NCBI GenBank assembly: GCA_028564705.1 | Contig: JAPXFQ010002718.1 | Location: 930,001-994,000 of the forward strand | Direction: 5' to 3' | DNA from: Apricaphanius iberus | Lineage: Eukaryota > Chordata > Actinopteri > Cyprinodontiformes > Aphaniidae | DNA: 64,000 nucleotides | Part shown: one piece after another, positions 49,301 to 61,300 of the stretch | Numbering within the stretch: the first letter of the stretch is position 1 | Layout of the letters: the number at the start of each line of letters is the position of its first letter | Notes under the pieces: generated by a model | Databases searched by the model: none | What the model saw: only the letters and a program-made list of their open reading frames with translations | Told to the model about the DNA's origin: nothing | Program-made: the position numbers and the translations under genes

Positions 49301-52300
49301 TCAGTAGTACTAGAGAAAAATATATGCCTAAGAACTCCTGGATAAAATGCAAATTGGTGGAATTCCTATTGATGAGAAGGGATTTTCCCAACAGCTGCCC
49401 ATGCTGCATTCAGGTACAGCTGAGAGACTAGGGTGTCAAAATATCAAAACAACTCTAGGGTGACTCATGGTTTCTTGTCAAATATCGGCAAATTATTAAA
49501 TAAGAAATTCAAAACATTAAGACCTACTGTTTTCACATGGTTATATTGTTTTCTACTCTGGCTAGGTCTGCTTGTACTATTTCATTTATTTAAGAAAAAG
49601 TCCAATCACATTTTCTGTCAGTTCTCCATTTTTATCTTTTTTAAATTATAGAACATATTATAAGGAAATTAATTTCAGGAATTCCAAGAGAGGGATTCAG
49701 GAAAAAATTCATGATTAACACTTATCAAGGTGAAAAAAATTTATATGCACATATGTTTTTTTCTTTATTAAAGTGTACTGAAAATATACCAAACCTTGAT
49801 TTTTGTGTACCATTACACTCTTATCCCGTAGTGTGAGTTCTACCTAAACCGCCATCATAGGTGTATGTTTTTTTTTTTAAAAAAAACATACACCTCTATT
49901 AAGGAACCCTTTATTCTATGTTTAATTTTTCTTCTGGATAATTAATTAGAACAAAGTTTACAGAAAAACACCTTGTGAAATTATCTTAGAAATAACATTA
50001 GCATTGGCTGGTAAAAGCCTAATTGGTCCATCTCTACTTATTGGTCCCTCAACTGTTATGAATGCTTTGTTTTTCTTTCATTTCTTCACATTTCACTCAA
50101 TGTAACCTGAGTATTAGCAGGAGTTTGAATTGGATTTGTTTTAAATGTTGAGTCGTGAAGTGATGTCTCTGTGGTTGTGTGCTCTGTCTGCTGTGATGTT
50201 GTCAGAGGAGGAGCTCCAGAGCTTTTCTAACCCTCACGGTCTGGCTACTCACAGCCCAGGATCTCCTTCTGCTGGACTCAGGTGAGGAGGGGATGGGGGG
50301 GGGGGGGGGGGGGGGGTTGTGTGTCTAGCTTTTCAGAAGTAAAATATTGTAACGGTTAAGAATGATCTGGCAATCATTAACCAAGCATAGGAAGTGCCAC
50401 AGTTTTCTCTTTACTTCAGATTTCTAAAATGATTTGTTGATTTTTTTTAATTGTCTACAGTGTTATAAAGTCCAAAGTCTAGATTCAGGGAATTTCTTGA
50501 CTGGAATGTCTTTTTTGTGGCTATTCCTCTGCCACCTAATTTAGAGTCCGTTTATCTTAGATATCACATCCAACTTAACCATGTTCTAGTTACACAATAA
50601 GAAAAGCATTGGGTATTGCCGTTATTAATATAATTACATAACAATGTATTTCTTTATGCATGTCTGTTAAATGATTTGTAACTCATTAGAACTGAAAAAC
50701 AGTTTATTAATGCCTTTTATGAACAAAGCAAAGTCTGAGTTCAAATGAAAAGCAGTGGATTTAAAATGACCAAATAACCTCAAACCAGTGGTGGTCGTTA
50801 CTGTATGTGATTTAGGGACCTTGTTTTAGCAAAATAATCAATGAACGAATGAATGAATCAATCAAAGTTTATTTATATAGCGCTTTCCACAATCCCGAAA
50901 GGTGACCAAAGTGCTGTACAGTAAAAAATAAAATACACACATACAAAAAAATACAAAAAACCGCAACAAAAGTTTAAAATTTCAACAATAACAGCATAAA
51001 CACGATCAAACTATCACACCACCATAAGATCTGGATAAAAATCAAATACAGTGTAAATCACTGTAAGTTAAAAGCCCGTTTAAAAAGATGTGTGTTTAGT
51101 TTACTTTTAAAACAGAGTTAAATCTGGAGCTAGACGGACATCAGTTGAGAGTTCATTCCACGATTTAGGCACAGCCTCTACAAAAGAACAATCACTCCAG
51201 TGCAGTGTTTATATCCATACCTGTCTACACTCCCGTTTTTGCTGGGTCTCTCCCGTTTTTAGGGCTATCTCCAGGACCCTTCACCGTTTTGTAATCTCTC
51301 ATGGGGAAGTGCATATCCCAGACTCCTTTATACATAATCGGATCAAAATGGTGGTCAAATGTTTGTCTCCCCCCCACCCCGTCGCACCCCGCAAAAATCT
51401 CACGGATTTTGAAAACCAAATATTGACAGGTATGTTTATATCTCCCTCAAGAACGTCAAGAAAAAGCTGCCCCAACGACCTGGTGACAGAGAGCCCTTGC
51501 GTTGATGGATAACTGCGCTGCGTCAATCCGTTTTGGCGTAGACTGAGAAGTATACACTAGACTTAGGCCACGAATTCCCTTAAAAGTAAACAAATAAAAT
51601 ATTAAACTAAATTCTAAAAAATTACAGGAAGCCAATGAAGTGACCAGTTGCAGGCAAGCCATAGAGGATTAAGATAAACCAATATATAAAGCATTTCAAT
51701 AGTCTAATCTGGAGCTGATAAATGCATGAATGTTTTTTTCCAAGTGTGTTAAGGAATTTTTTATGGCCAGGAAACAACGTGGAGTTGAAAGAAACTCATT
51801 TTGACCACTGCACCTAGAACGGACCCCTGGGGGACACCGCTGGTTAGCGTGGCCAGCGAGGAAAAACTATCCCCAACAATCAACGCAAAGCTTCTATCAG
51901 ACAGATAAGAAATAGACCATTTTAGAACTGTACTACTAAGTCCAACTTTTTTCAGTCGTGAGATAAGGTTTTTATGGCGTACAGTGTCAAAAGCCGCTGA
52001 GAGGTCCAGCTTTACTAAAATGACTGGGAACTTATTCTAAACTTAGGATCCCCCAAAAAAGTAGTTAGGTTGAAGAAAAAAACAAAAAACTGGGGAGAAA
52101 AAGTCCACCTTCACATTCTGGTACCTCTTCGGACGCCACAATGCCGTCAAGCGGTACATCTGGTAGTAATCAGCGGTCATTAGCAAAATGCTAGCGAGTT
52201 ATGGGCAACAACAACTCAACCTGTAAGAAAAAGAAAGGACATACGTACTCGTTCATTCAACTTTCCTCATATAACCCATGTTGAATTTGAAAACATACAA

Positions 52301-55300
52301 TCAAATCTTAGGTTTCTTAATGGCATTCGGGTAAAAGACCAAAATTTAGCTGTCTAGCTCCTCCCATTCATCTTGCACTAATGGCGATTTCCCCCAGTGG
52401 AACTCTGGTGTAACTGCAACCAAATTTCATTACAATGGAACTAATAGGAGAGTGGCGAGGCTTTCCTAAAACGGCTTTGGCGTTGTAAAAATGTCTACCT
52501 TTGGCTAAATTTATATAATTTCTACCTTTCTACCTTTTATATTGCCCACTATACCAGCTGTCAGGATAATATGCTATCTAACCTTCACCATTTGTATGGT
52601 GTTTTTGGAATCATGTGGAGTAGCATTCTGCCTGCAGACATGGTGTGTGAATCACATCCATAGAAATCCTTTTTTGTCGCCTCTAAGCAATGTCAAATCT
52701 TTAAGTATTTCATTGACTGGTCCAAATATTCTGCAACAAACTTTAAATAAACTTAAAGACATAATTTTTCTTCAGTAGTGGAGTCTTGTGCATTGAGTAT
52801 ATAGTGATCAATTATTCTATTAATTAAAAAATGATCCTGGCTTATTTCATTTTTTTTTTACTCTGAGAGTAGTATTTGGCTCTTGAAAACTCTTCTGATT
52901 TGTTCTAGGAGCAGCTAATGTTGAATTTTTTAAATGGTTAAATAATTTTTTTTCCCCACTTCCAGATTACAAGCCCAACAACCCCGCTCAGTGGAACATT
53001 AGAGGTTTAAAAATAGGCTTGCAAACAATGCCAACAGTATATTTTGCAACAACCAGGCTGCAAAGGTTGTGAGAGCGATCTTTGCTTTTTTTTTCTTGTG
53101 TAATACCTTGGTGACAGAAAAATCTGTTGTAATCAATCAGCCAGTATTTTTAGACTGAGAGCAGGCTGAAACGACTTCTAGAAACTAAGGAATTTTGCTG
53201 GTTTTTATGCCTTTTCCACCCTCATTTTCTTTATGTGCAGAACAAATCCCACCTGTCATTCCAATGCTTTATACCAAAATCAATATATGGCATAAATGAT
53301 GTTGATTTCTAGGAATGAGTCAATCACTTGGGCTGTTTCTGATCTCTGGTGAAAATGCCATGTCAGTAGGCCCATTACACACATAGTTACTCAGATAGAC
53401 ACAAAATGTAATCCGTATTATGTTCACATTTTGTGATAGAATTGTGATTAAGAGATTCAGTAAGATTTCCTTTACAAATAAAAGGTCATTTTTATGTATA
53501 AAAAATAAGCTCCTTTATTTTCCCCAGGAAAACTGTGGAAATTTGGAGGAAATGGCATCTCAATTATCGGCGGCATTAACACTTTTGATAAAACAGACTA
53601 TTCAAACCATTTCAGGCATAAAACTCGTGTTTTATTTTTGGCAGTCCTGCCAAGCTTAAGCAGACGCTTCACCTGTAATCTAAGCAGTTCACGAAATTAT
53701 GTGGTTACAAGTTAAACCGACAAATCAACTGTAGGAAATAGGATTATAATCATCATTATAATCATCACACCAGACAATTCATGTTTTTGATGATTTGGTG
53801 TTAACTACACTATTTCTCATGATAAACTCCTGACTTTAAATGGCCAACAATCGGGATGTAAGAAAAAAATAGATATGCCGATATAATATATTACCATTAG
53901 TTGGTGGCTGTTATTACCTTCTTCGTTCCAGTGCAAAGGAGTAGATTTGATTTTGAGATTGGTGGGGACACAAAAGTGCTCCAATGCAGCACTCTTGAAA
54001 GTTGAAGTTTTTTGCATTAGCAATCATAATTTCACATTATGCAGATGTTATAGGTTAAAGTAACTAATGAAAGACAAAAAGGCATATTCGAAAAGCTCTA
54101 ATATTTACTCTTTAGTGCAGGGCTGTAATGAAACTGTGCATCATGTCAATTAGCTGTTGAGCTGGAATGTTATTTGTGTCAGGTTGGTTTGGCTTGTCCA
54201 GAATATCCTCCTGATTACTGCCACTCTCCCTGCTGCTCTCTCCAGGTGGATTGGATTCCTTAGGAATCAACAACAATATAAATTTGAAAACCATAAAGCA
54301 ACTACTGTAAATAAATACACACTAGTAATACATGAAGAAGCCTCTTAGATTTAAGGCACTGATTTTAAAGCTAAATGGTGGGATTTTTATTCGGATCATC
54401 ATCATACTGACATTTTTTAACTGCTGTTATATTTTGTGTGTAAAGGCTTGTTTTATTCTAATGTTTAAACTGTTTTTATCATGTAAAGAAATTTGTTTTT
54501 TGCTGTTTGCATGAAAAGCACTTTATAAATAGATTTGATTTGATCTGTCACAGTGCTGAATCTCATGACTAACACATCCAGCATTATTTAACCTCACCTG
54601 TGAATTTGCAGCCTCTTTTTCAGCTTCTCCTCTTCAACTTCCTCCAGCTACTCTAATTTCATCTAGTCCAGGTTCTCGTTTTCTACCTCCTCAAGCCTCT
54701 CTCTCCTCATCTGCTTCTCGTCCTCTACCTCCTCTGGTCTCTCCTTCTCCATCTCCTCCAGCCTCTCTGTTGTCTATACCCTTACTTATGTTGATGCATG
54801 ACAGATCAGGGATAGAATGATCATAGAGTTTGATGGTGAAGTTGTTACCTGAGAAAAAAGGCCTTTACTTTCACACTAATTCTGTGTAATTTATTCCCCT
54901 CTAAATATATATAGAATATGAGGTTTTATTCTATTTACACCATACATTTTATTTATGTGTTTAAACAGCTGCTCTTTTCTATAAAAATACATGCAAATAA
55001 GAAAAAAAAGAGAATAAGAATAGAAAATAATTTTTTAAAAGTATATCTCTTTGGCGTATCCTATTTTAATGTTTTCATTTAATTTCAATTTTTAGTGACT
55101 TACGCATTGACGCCTAAAGAAGTCTCTTATATTGAGTTTTCTTTTCTTTCACATCCTTTAAATCCTTAACAGCACACACACGCCCGCGCGCATTTGTACA
55201 CGTACACGCACGCACGCAGACACAAACACAAAGTGTAAATGACACCAGTAAAATCCATCTAGCTTACGTAACCCAGACAGAACAAATGCTAAACGTATTG

Positions 55301-58300
55301 ACAACTTACACTCGCAGGTGCCTCTCATCCAGCCCAACTAGCAGTTGTAGCTTCAGATGTTCACAGTCAGACGTTCGACCAGACATAGACACACACACGT
55401 CTATGTTTATACGTGTTTATGCATTTGATAAGCTAACCGCGCTGGGTTTAAGAGGAGATGGAATGACAACGGGGACGGCCAATCACATGTAAGTCAGTGA
55501 GAACCCGGCAGCCAATCAGGAAGCCATATTTAGTTTAGAGGCGGGATTTCTAGCAGAGACCGACATTTAACCCTTTGTGTGCCATGATCATTGACTAAAC
55601 AGCGGTTGGATATGTGGTAGCGACGCCGTTGATTGGTGGGGACAATTCACTAATCGCTGGATATTGGGGGGGACATGTCCCCTCCGTCCATGCTAATTCT
55701 ACGCCCTTGTTCCAGTGGCTTAACTAGATCTAGTAATAAAACTGAATGTGTTATGTATTTTTGCCATTACACATCCCAAGTGAACAATGTGTTATATTCT
55801 GAAATGTAAATTGGTGTTGTATGCTGCTACATTCATGAAACTTGGCGTAAATCCCTGCAAAATGATTTTTTTTCTTCCTACTATTCAGTGTCAAACAAAT
55901 AGTTCCTAATGGGCCTGGGCAAAAAATCGATTGAAATAATTAATTCAATTTTTGTTGTTGTAGGGGATTTTTTTTTTAAGTGAATCAAGTTTTTTGTATA
56001 ATGTCACAGTTTTGGCTTCCAGGAGCTTCCGTAGCGGAATTGGTGTGGGTTTGCTGCGACGGACCTGGAGCAAGGGACCTCACGCTGTTACATTTATCTA
56101 AAGCCAATTGCAGTCAAAGGCAGCAGCGCCACACAAACCTATTCCAACACCTGAAACAGAGGCATCCGGCTGAATGGGAAAAATGTCAGTCTTTCCAAAA
56201 CGAATAAAACCACTGTGACCAACAAACCTTAGCTAAAAAACAGCTAACTGTAGCCAAATCCTCCGCACAAGTTGTGTGCCGTTGCTTTTCTTAATAACTA
56301 TGGGGAGGAATTGGGAAAGAAATCGTAAATCGAATAAAAAGTCAATAAAAACTGACATTTTTAAAAAATCCATAATGCCCAGTCCTAGTTCCTAATCTAA
56401 AGCAAGGAACCTCCAACCCTTGTGGTTGATGAAACTACAAACAATAACTACGCACCACTGGAGGCCCTATTCAGCATACTAATTCTTTCATTATTATTTT
56501 ATAACACAGAAAGTATACATATTACAATAACTAATTTCATCAACATGTAAACTGTTGTTGTTTGGCTTATATATAGACCACTATAGCAAGCTAACATTAG
56601 CTTTAGCTTAAATGTAGACGCCGCGCAGCTCATAAACCTTTCCTCTTCAACTCCATACGGCTCAATGGCTTCCTGCACTCTCCTGTACTTCTTTCTTGCT
56701 CTTTCTCGTCTCTTTTTTTTTTGGAGTCCGACAAAAAGCCATAGACTGATTACAATGCTCAACATAAGCTTTCATGTCCTCCGTTGTTATCTACAGATGG
56801 CGTTGCGCTACTTTTTGGATCCTGGGGCCGCCTTATTTTGGCGACCCCCACCCACTAGAGCAGTTACTCCATTGTAATAGAAAACCAGCTGAACTTTGTA
56901 GAGTGGAGTGGAGCTAAGTTGTCCGGAAAGAACAGAAAATAAACCGCTTATTCTGACCCAAAGCAAGGCACTTTTCCCTGTGCTATCGCCATGTGTTTTG
57001 GTATCGAACTCAGATCAGTCCAGCTTCCTCCTCTCAATTCTTCTCCTTTATTTCTCCAAATAGTTTGAAAATTATTATTATTTATTTTCTTTCAACTCCA
57101 AAAAGAGGGGCTTTTAATAAATGTTACACTTCTAATTAGCTTAGTTAACATTTAGTCGTTTTCTTCCAAAAGTGTGCAATATTTAATTTGGATGATGGTT
57201 GGATTTTTATAACATTGTGTCATTGCCTCAAAGAATTGAAGCAAAGTTGGGCAACACTAAGTTCATGGCTGTAGTGTTCTCATTAGTAGCTATGGGCCAT
57301 AGAATGAAATCTAAGCCAGAGCATTGATGTACTTTCTGTCTTCGCAAAAACGGTATCATGTTTTCCTTCCTTTCCAATAGGTTTGATGGTGAAGATGACC
57401 AGGTACTTGAGAAACAACATTCCTTCAATAGTACGACTGACACATCCACCCCTGCAGAGGGGTGTAGTGTCAACAATGAGAGCACAAACAAAGAGGAGCC
57501 AAATACACGTCAGCTTGGCCAAACAGAATGTGAGTACCATGCGGGAAAAACCGAAGCTGACACCTTTCATCATTCTGACTCCCTGTGCTTTCTTTATTAT
57601 AGCAGCAGATAAGCGACTCTGGAGTGTGTCCGAAGGAGCCGAGCCGTTTCTGTCCAAAGGAAAACCAAAGGAAGCCTGTCTGAAGGAAGAGGAGGCTGAC
57701 AGCAGCGAGGAAGAGATGAGGCCTAAGGGAAATGAAGCCAGGGAGCCTGAGAGAGATGTTTACACCTTCCCTGGGGACTCCGACCCGGAGAGTCCCCCCC
57801 CTGCTCCCTGGGCTCATTGCACTTTCATTCAGCGGTGCAGAAGGAAGCGAGCCCTGCTCAGACCCTTCTCTGGGATCGGATCGCCCAAAACTCACAAATT
57901 GGACAGCTTGAGTCCTCCAACATCTAAAACTGAAGAGGCTGCACCGCTCAGTCGAGCAGCAGAGGTCTATGAATTGGAGGAGGTCAGCTTTGACGACGGC
58001 GAGACGATAAAGTTCAGAGAGAAACCTGGGAGAGAAGTAGAGGAGGTGGAGGAGAGCGGGTTCGGGGCGGGTAGTGAAATCTTCACCTGTGTGGAGTGTA
58101 GCATTTATTTCAGAAAGCAGGTTCACCTGCAGGAGCACATGACCGAGCACTGCCAGACTTCACCGGGGGGAGGCAGGCATTCAGGAAAGGGTAGCCGTTT
58201 ACGGTGCGACGAGTGCGGATGGAACCTGCCAAGCCGCCCGGCGTTGGCCGACCACCGAAGAAGGCACCAGGAGTCCCGTCTGAAGATCCTAGAGGAGATT

Positions 58301-61300
58301 GAGAAGCTGAACGAAAATGAAAAGGCTAAAGAGTCTGAAGCAGTGGAGAAGGATGCATGTGCTGACCCGACTGTTACACAACCGCTGAATGCAGGCGAAA
58401 TGTCAGACGGAGAAATTGGGAAATCTCCCCCTCCATCCACGGCTTCCTTTTCACTCCAGGAGACGGATCCTGCTGTCATCGACGTGGACTTGCTCCCCCC
58501 GAACTCATATTCGGTCCGAAGCCCAGCACAGGCCCACCGCCGCCGCTTTGTCTGCACCGAGTGTAGCTTCAGCACAAGAACATCCCAGGCTCTGGCTAAT
58601 CACTCCAAGATTCACAAGAGGAAGAAGCAGATCCTCCAGCCCCACCCTCGTCGAAAAGTACTGAGAGAACGCCAGACTCTGGTTCACCAAGAAAAGTTGT
58701 CAACTAAGCAAGACAGTGAGGCCGGCCTGCCTTTTACATCCAATGCACACATTTTAAAACAAGCCCGCGATTGTCATGACAACTCTGAGTGTGAATCCCC
58801 GCCCAGCGCTGCTAGTGTCAAAAGCCAGGGGGATTCCGCCGCCTCTGAGGATAGGGCAACATCGGATCGAGGTGCGGCTCAGCCCAAGTCTGTTGCCAAC
58901 AGGAGATTCAAAACAGCAGGGAAGCCTTGCGCTGCTCAGCCCAAGTTTGATCAAGACGCAGAAGATGTCACGTTGCCTGGGAGTGAAGCAGAAGAGCGGG
59001 AATTTGATCTCAGCGGTGAACCTAAGCCGTCCCAGCAAGTGGAAAGCTCACCTGCAGGAAGGAAGTTGCACAACACTGGTGAGGCTGCAGGGTAGAACAG
59101 TTACTTCGGTCTGGATGTTAGACTTTCAGGCAGTTACCTTTACCTACATTAAACGGTTAAGCAGTTAAGTATTCGTACCCTTAAAAGATGCAGGTGAAAA
59201 GCAACGTTTTAATTCTATCAACATGTAGTAGAAACATGTTATAAAGAAAACTTCCTAAACTCTATGTAATTTATTTGATCTATTAGGAGATTTAATTCTT
59301 TTTAATGCATGGAACTGTATGTCAATGGATTAATCTGGAATATCTAGCTAAGGGATGTAATATTTTTAATAAAAGTATAAGTTTAAAATCTATATTCTTA
59401 CACTTGGTGGCGCTAAGCAATCTATAGCTAGCCGTAGCTTGCCTGGAGAGTTTATAAGGCACGTTATTCAAACAGCCAATGACAGAAAGTCTTGGAAAGA
59501 TGGATTTTTCTTCGCCAGTTTTATTTCATGTTATTATGACTTTAAGGGACACTCCTTAAAAAAAAGTAATTATAAATATAACTTGTTAGAATTTATTTTA
59601 AGAAAGTGATTTATTTGGGTGGGCCCTGGTCCAAAGTGGATGGGCCTAAGACCCCCCCATAGCCACGCCCCAGTTTCTTCTGGGTGTAAGTGAAATGAAC
59701 AGTTTGAAGTGGCACATATTGGAATCTGATAAAGAATCTGTGAATGACGTGGGCTGCACAGTGGCCCAGTGGTTCGAGCACTGTTGCCTTGCAGCAAGAA
59801 GGTTGTGGGTTTGTATGCCGGCACCAGAGTCTTTCTGCATGGAGTTTGCATGTTCTCCCCGTGCATGCGTGGGTTCCCTCCGGGTACTCCGGCTTCCTCC
59901 CACAGTCCAAAAACATGACAAAAACATTTCTCTAAATTGTCCTTAGGTGCGGGTGTGTGCGTGCATGGTTGTTTGTCCTGTCTGTCTCTATGTGGCCCCG
60001 TGATGGACTGGCGACCTGTCCAGGGTGTACCCTTGCCTGTTGACAACTGGAGATAGACACCAGCCCCCCCCCCCCACGACCCCCTTAGGATTAAGAGGTT
60101 CAGAAAATGGATGGAATCTGTGAATGATGCCAAGGAGCCAACCTCAGAGGCTCATCTCCTTATATAAATCTTTAAAATACCAGTGGAAACATCTATAATT
60201 CTCAGCAATTATAGGACCGCGCTAATATCTGAAAGGCTAATAACAAAAAAAATATTTAGAATGTTGAAAAAAAAAAAATTGTGTGTGATTTTGATTAAAA
60301 TGTGAATAAAAACAGTTAATTGATTTGCAAACAAGTATAGAATATGGAAAAGTATATTTCAAGACTTTATTCTCTTTCCTGTATTATGAAAGATCCATCC
60401 ATCCATCGTCAAACTAAAAAAACAATAGAAAAAAATCTAAACTAGCTGGTTTTGTATATTTTTTTAAATGGATTCAAAAGGAACTGTTGGAAATTGGAAA
60501 TGGAAGTCTGCCATTTTTGTACATGAACATTTTTTAGCAATGAGGCTACTTTGTTTTAACATTATCTCAAAAAGATAAAATGTGGAACAGGGGAAGGAAA
60601 AAAAAGCTCAACTTCTCAATTATTCCAAAATTCTGATCATAAGGACAGTTTAGCATTTTACCATTTAAATTCTTCAAAGCTCACATACAACCTCGGCACA
60701 TCGTCTTGCCACAGCATCAAACTGCCTGCAATCAGCTGGCAACATAATGTGGTATTTGGGTGCTAAAGGTCAGATTTTTTTTTTTTTTTTTTTTTACAGG
60801 AGGGGGTGACAGCGCAAAGCAGAGCTACAGAATTTTGAGTTTCATCGACCTCAGTCAGCCTAACTCTACGAAATCTGACAGTCTTTCAGATTTGACATTT
60901 TAACTTTGTTCCACTACTTCTGCATTCATTAAACAATATGCATCAACAACTTACTGCAGGGTTATGATAAATCCCTTTCAGAAGGCCTTTTAGGAAATAA
61001 CTTCTATAAAAATGTGTACATATACTGAACAAAAAAGCAACACTAAAATAATTTTCTATAGATGTTTACACAGACTCAAATATTCAAGCGACCAATCAAA
61101 ATGCGGTCTCCGATCACATAATTCCAAGATGGCAGCCAACGGTGAAGGTTACATTTTAGAAGATTTTTCTGAGGTAAGGGATGGGGGCTGCCATCTTGGA
61201 ATCATGTGATCAGACAACGCGTTTTGATTGGTCGCTTGAATATTTGAGCTCAGCAGACAGCTCAAAGAGAGCGCACACAGCGAGGTTCTCGCCTCGTGAG

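Noticed and set aside
56499..56765. 88-codon minus-strand frame with a KKKRRERARKKYRR segment
   Set aside because: The basic run resembles a nuclear signal, but it derives from a pyrimidine-rich low-complexity stretch and I saw no splice or domain support.
57383..57600. 5' extension of the 570-codon frame as wiz coding sequence
   Set aside because: The true frame up to 57529 is the other one (RFDGEDDQVLE...), followed by a 73-bp GT-AG intron; the open stretch before 57603 in this frame is intron and shadow.
57470..58150. 226-codon minus-strand frame
   Set aside because: Antisense shadow of the wiz zinc-finger exon, without any domain of its own.
58123..58575. 150-codon minus-strand frame opposite wiz
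   Set aside because: Antisense of acidic, serine-rich wiz coding sequence; no independent signals.
59570..60133. 187-codon minus-strand frame as a gene
   Set aside because: It is the reverse complement of a SINE-like repeat with target duplications; related text occurs at two other places in the window.
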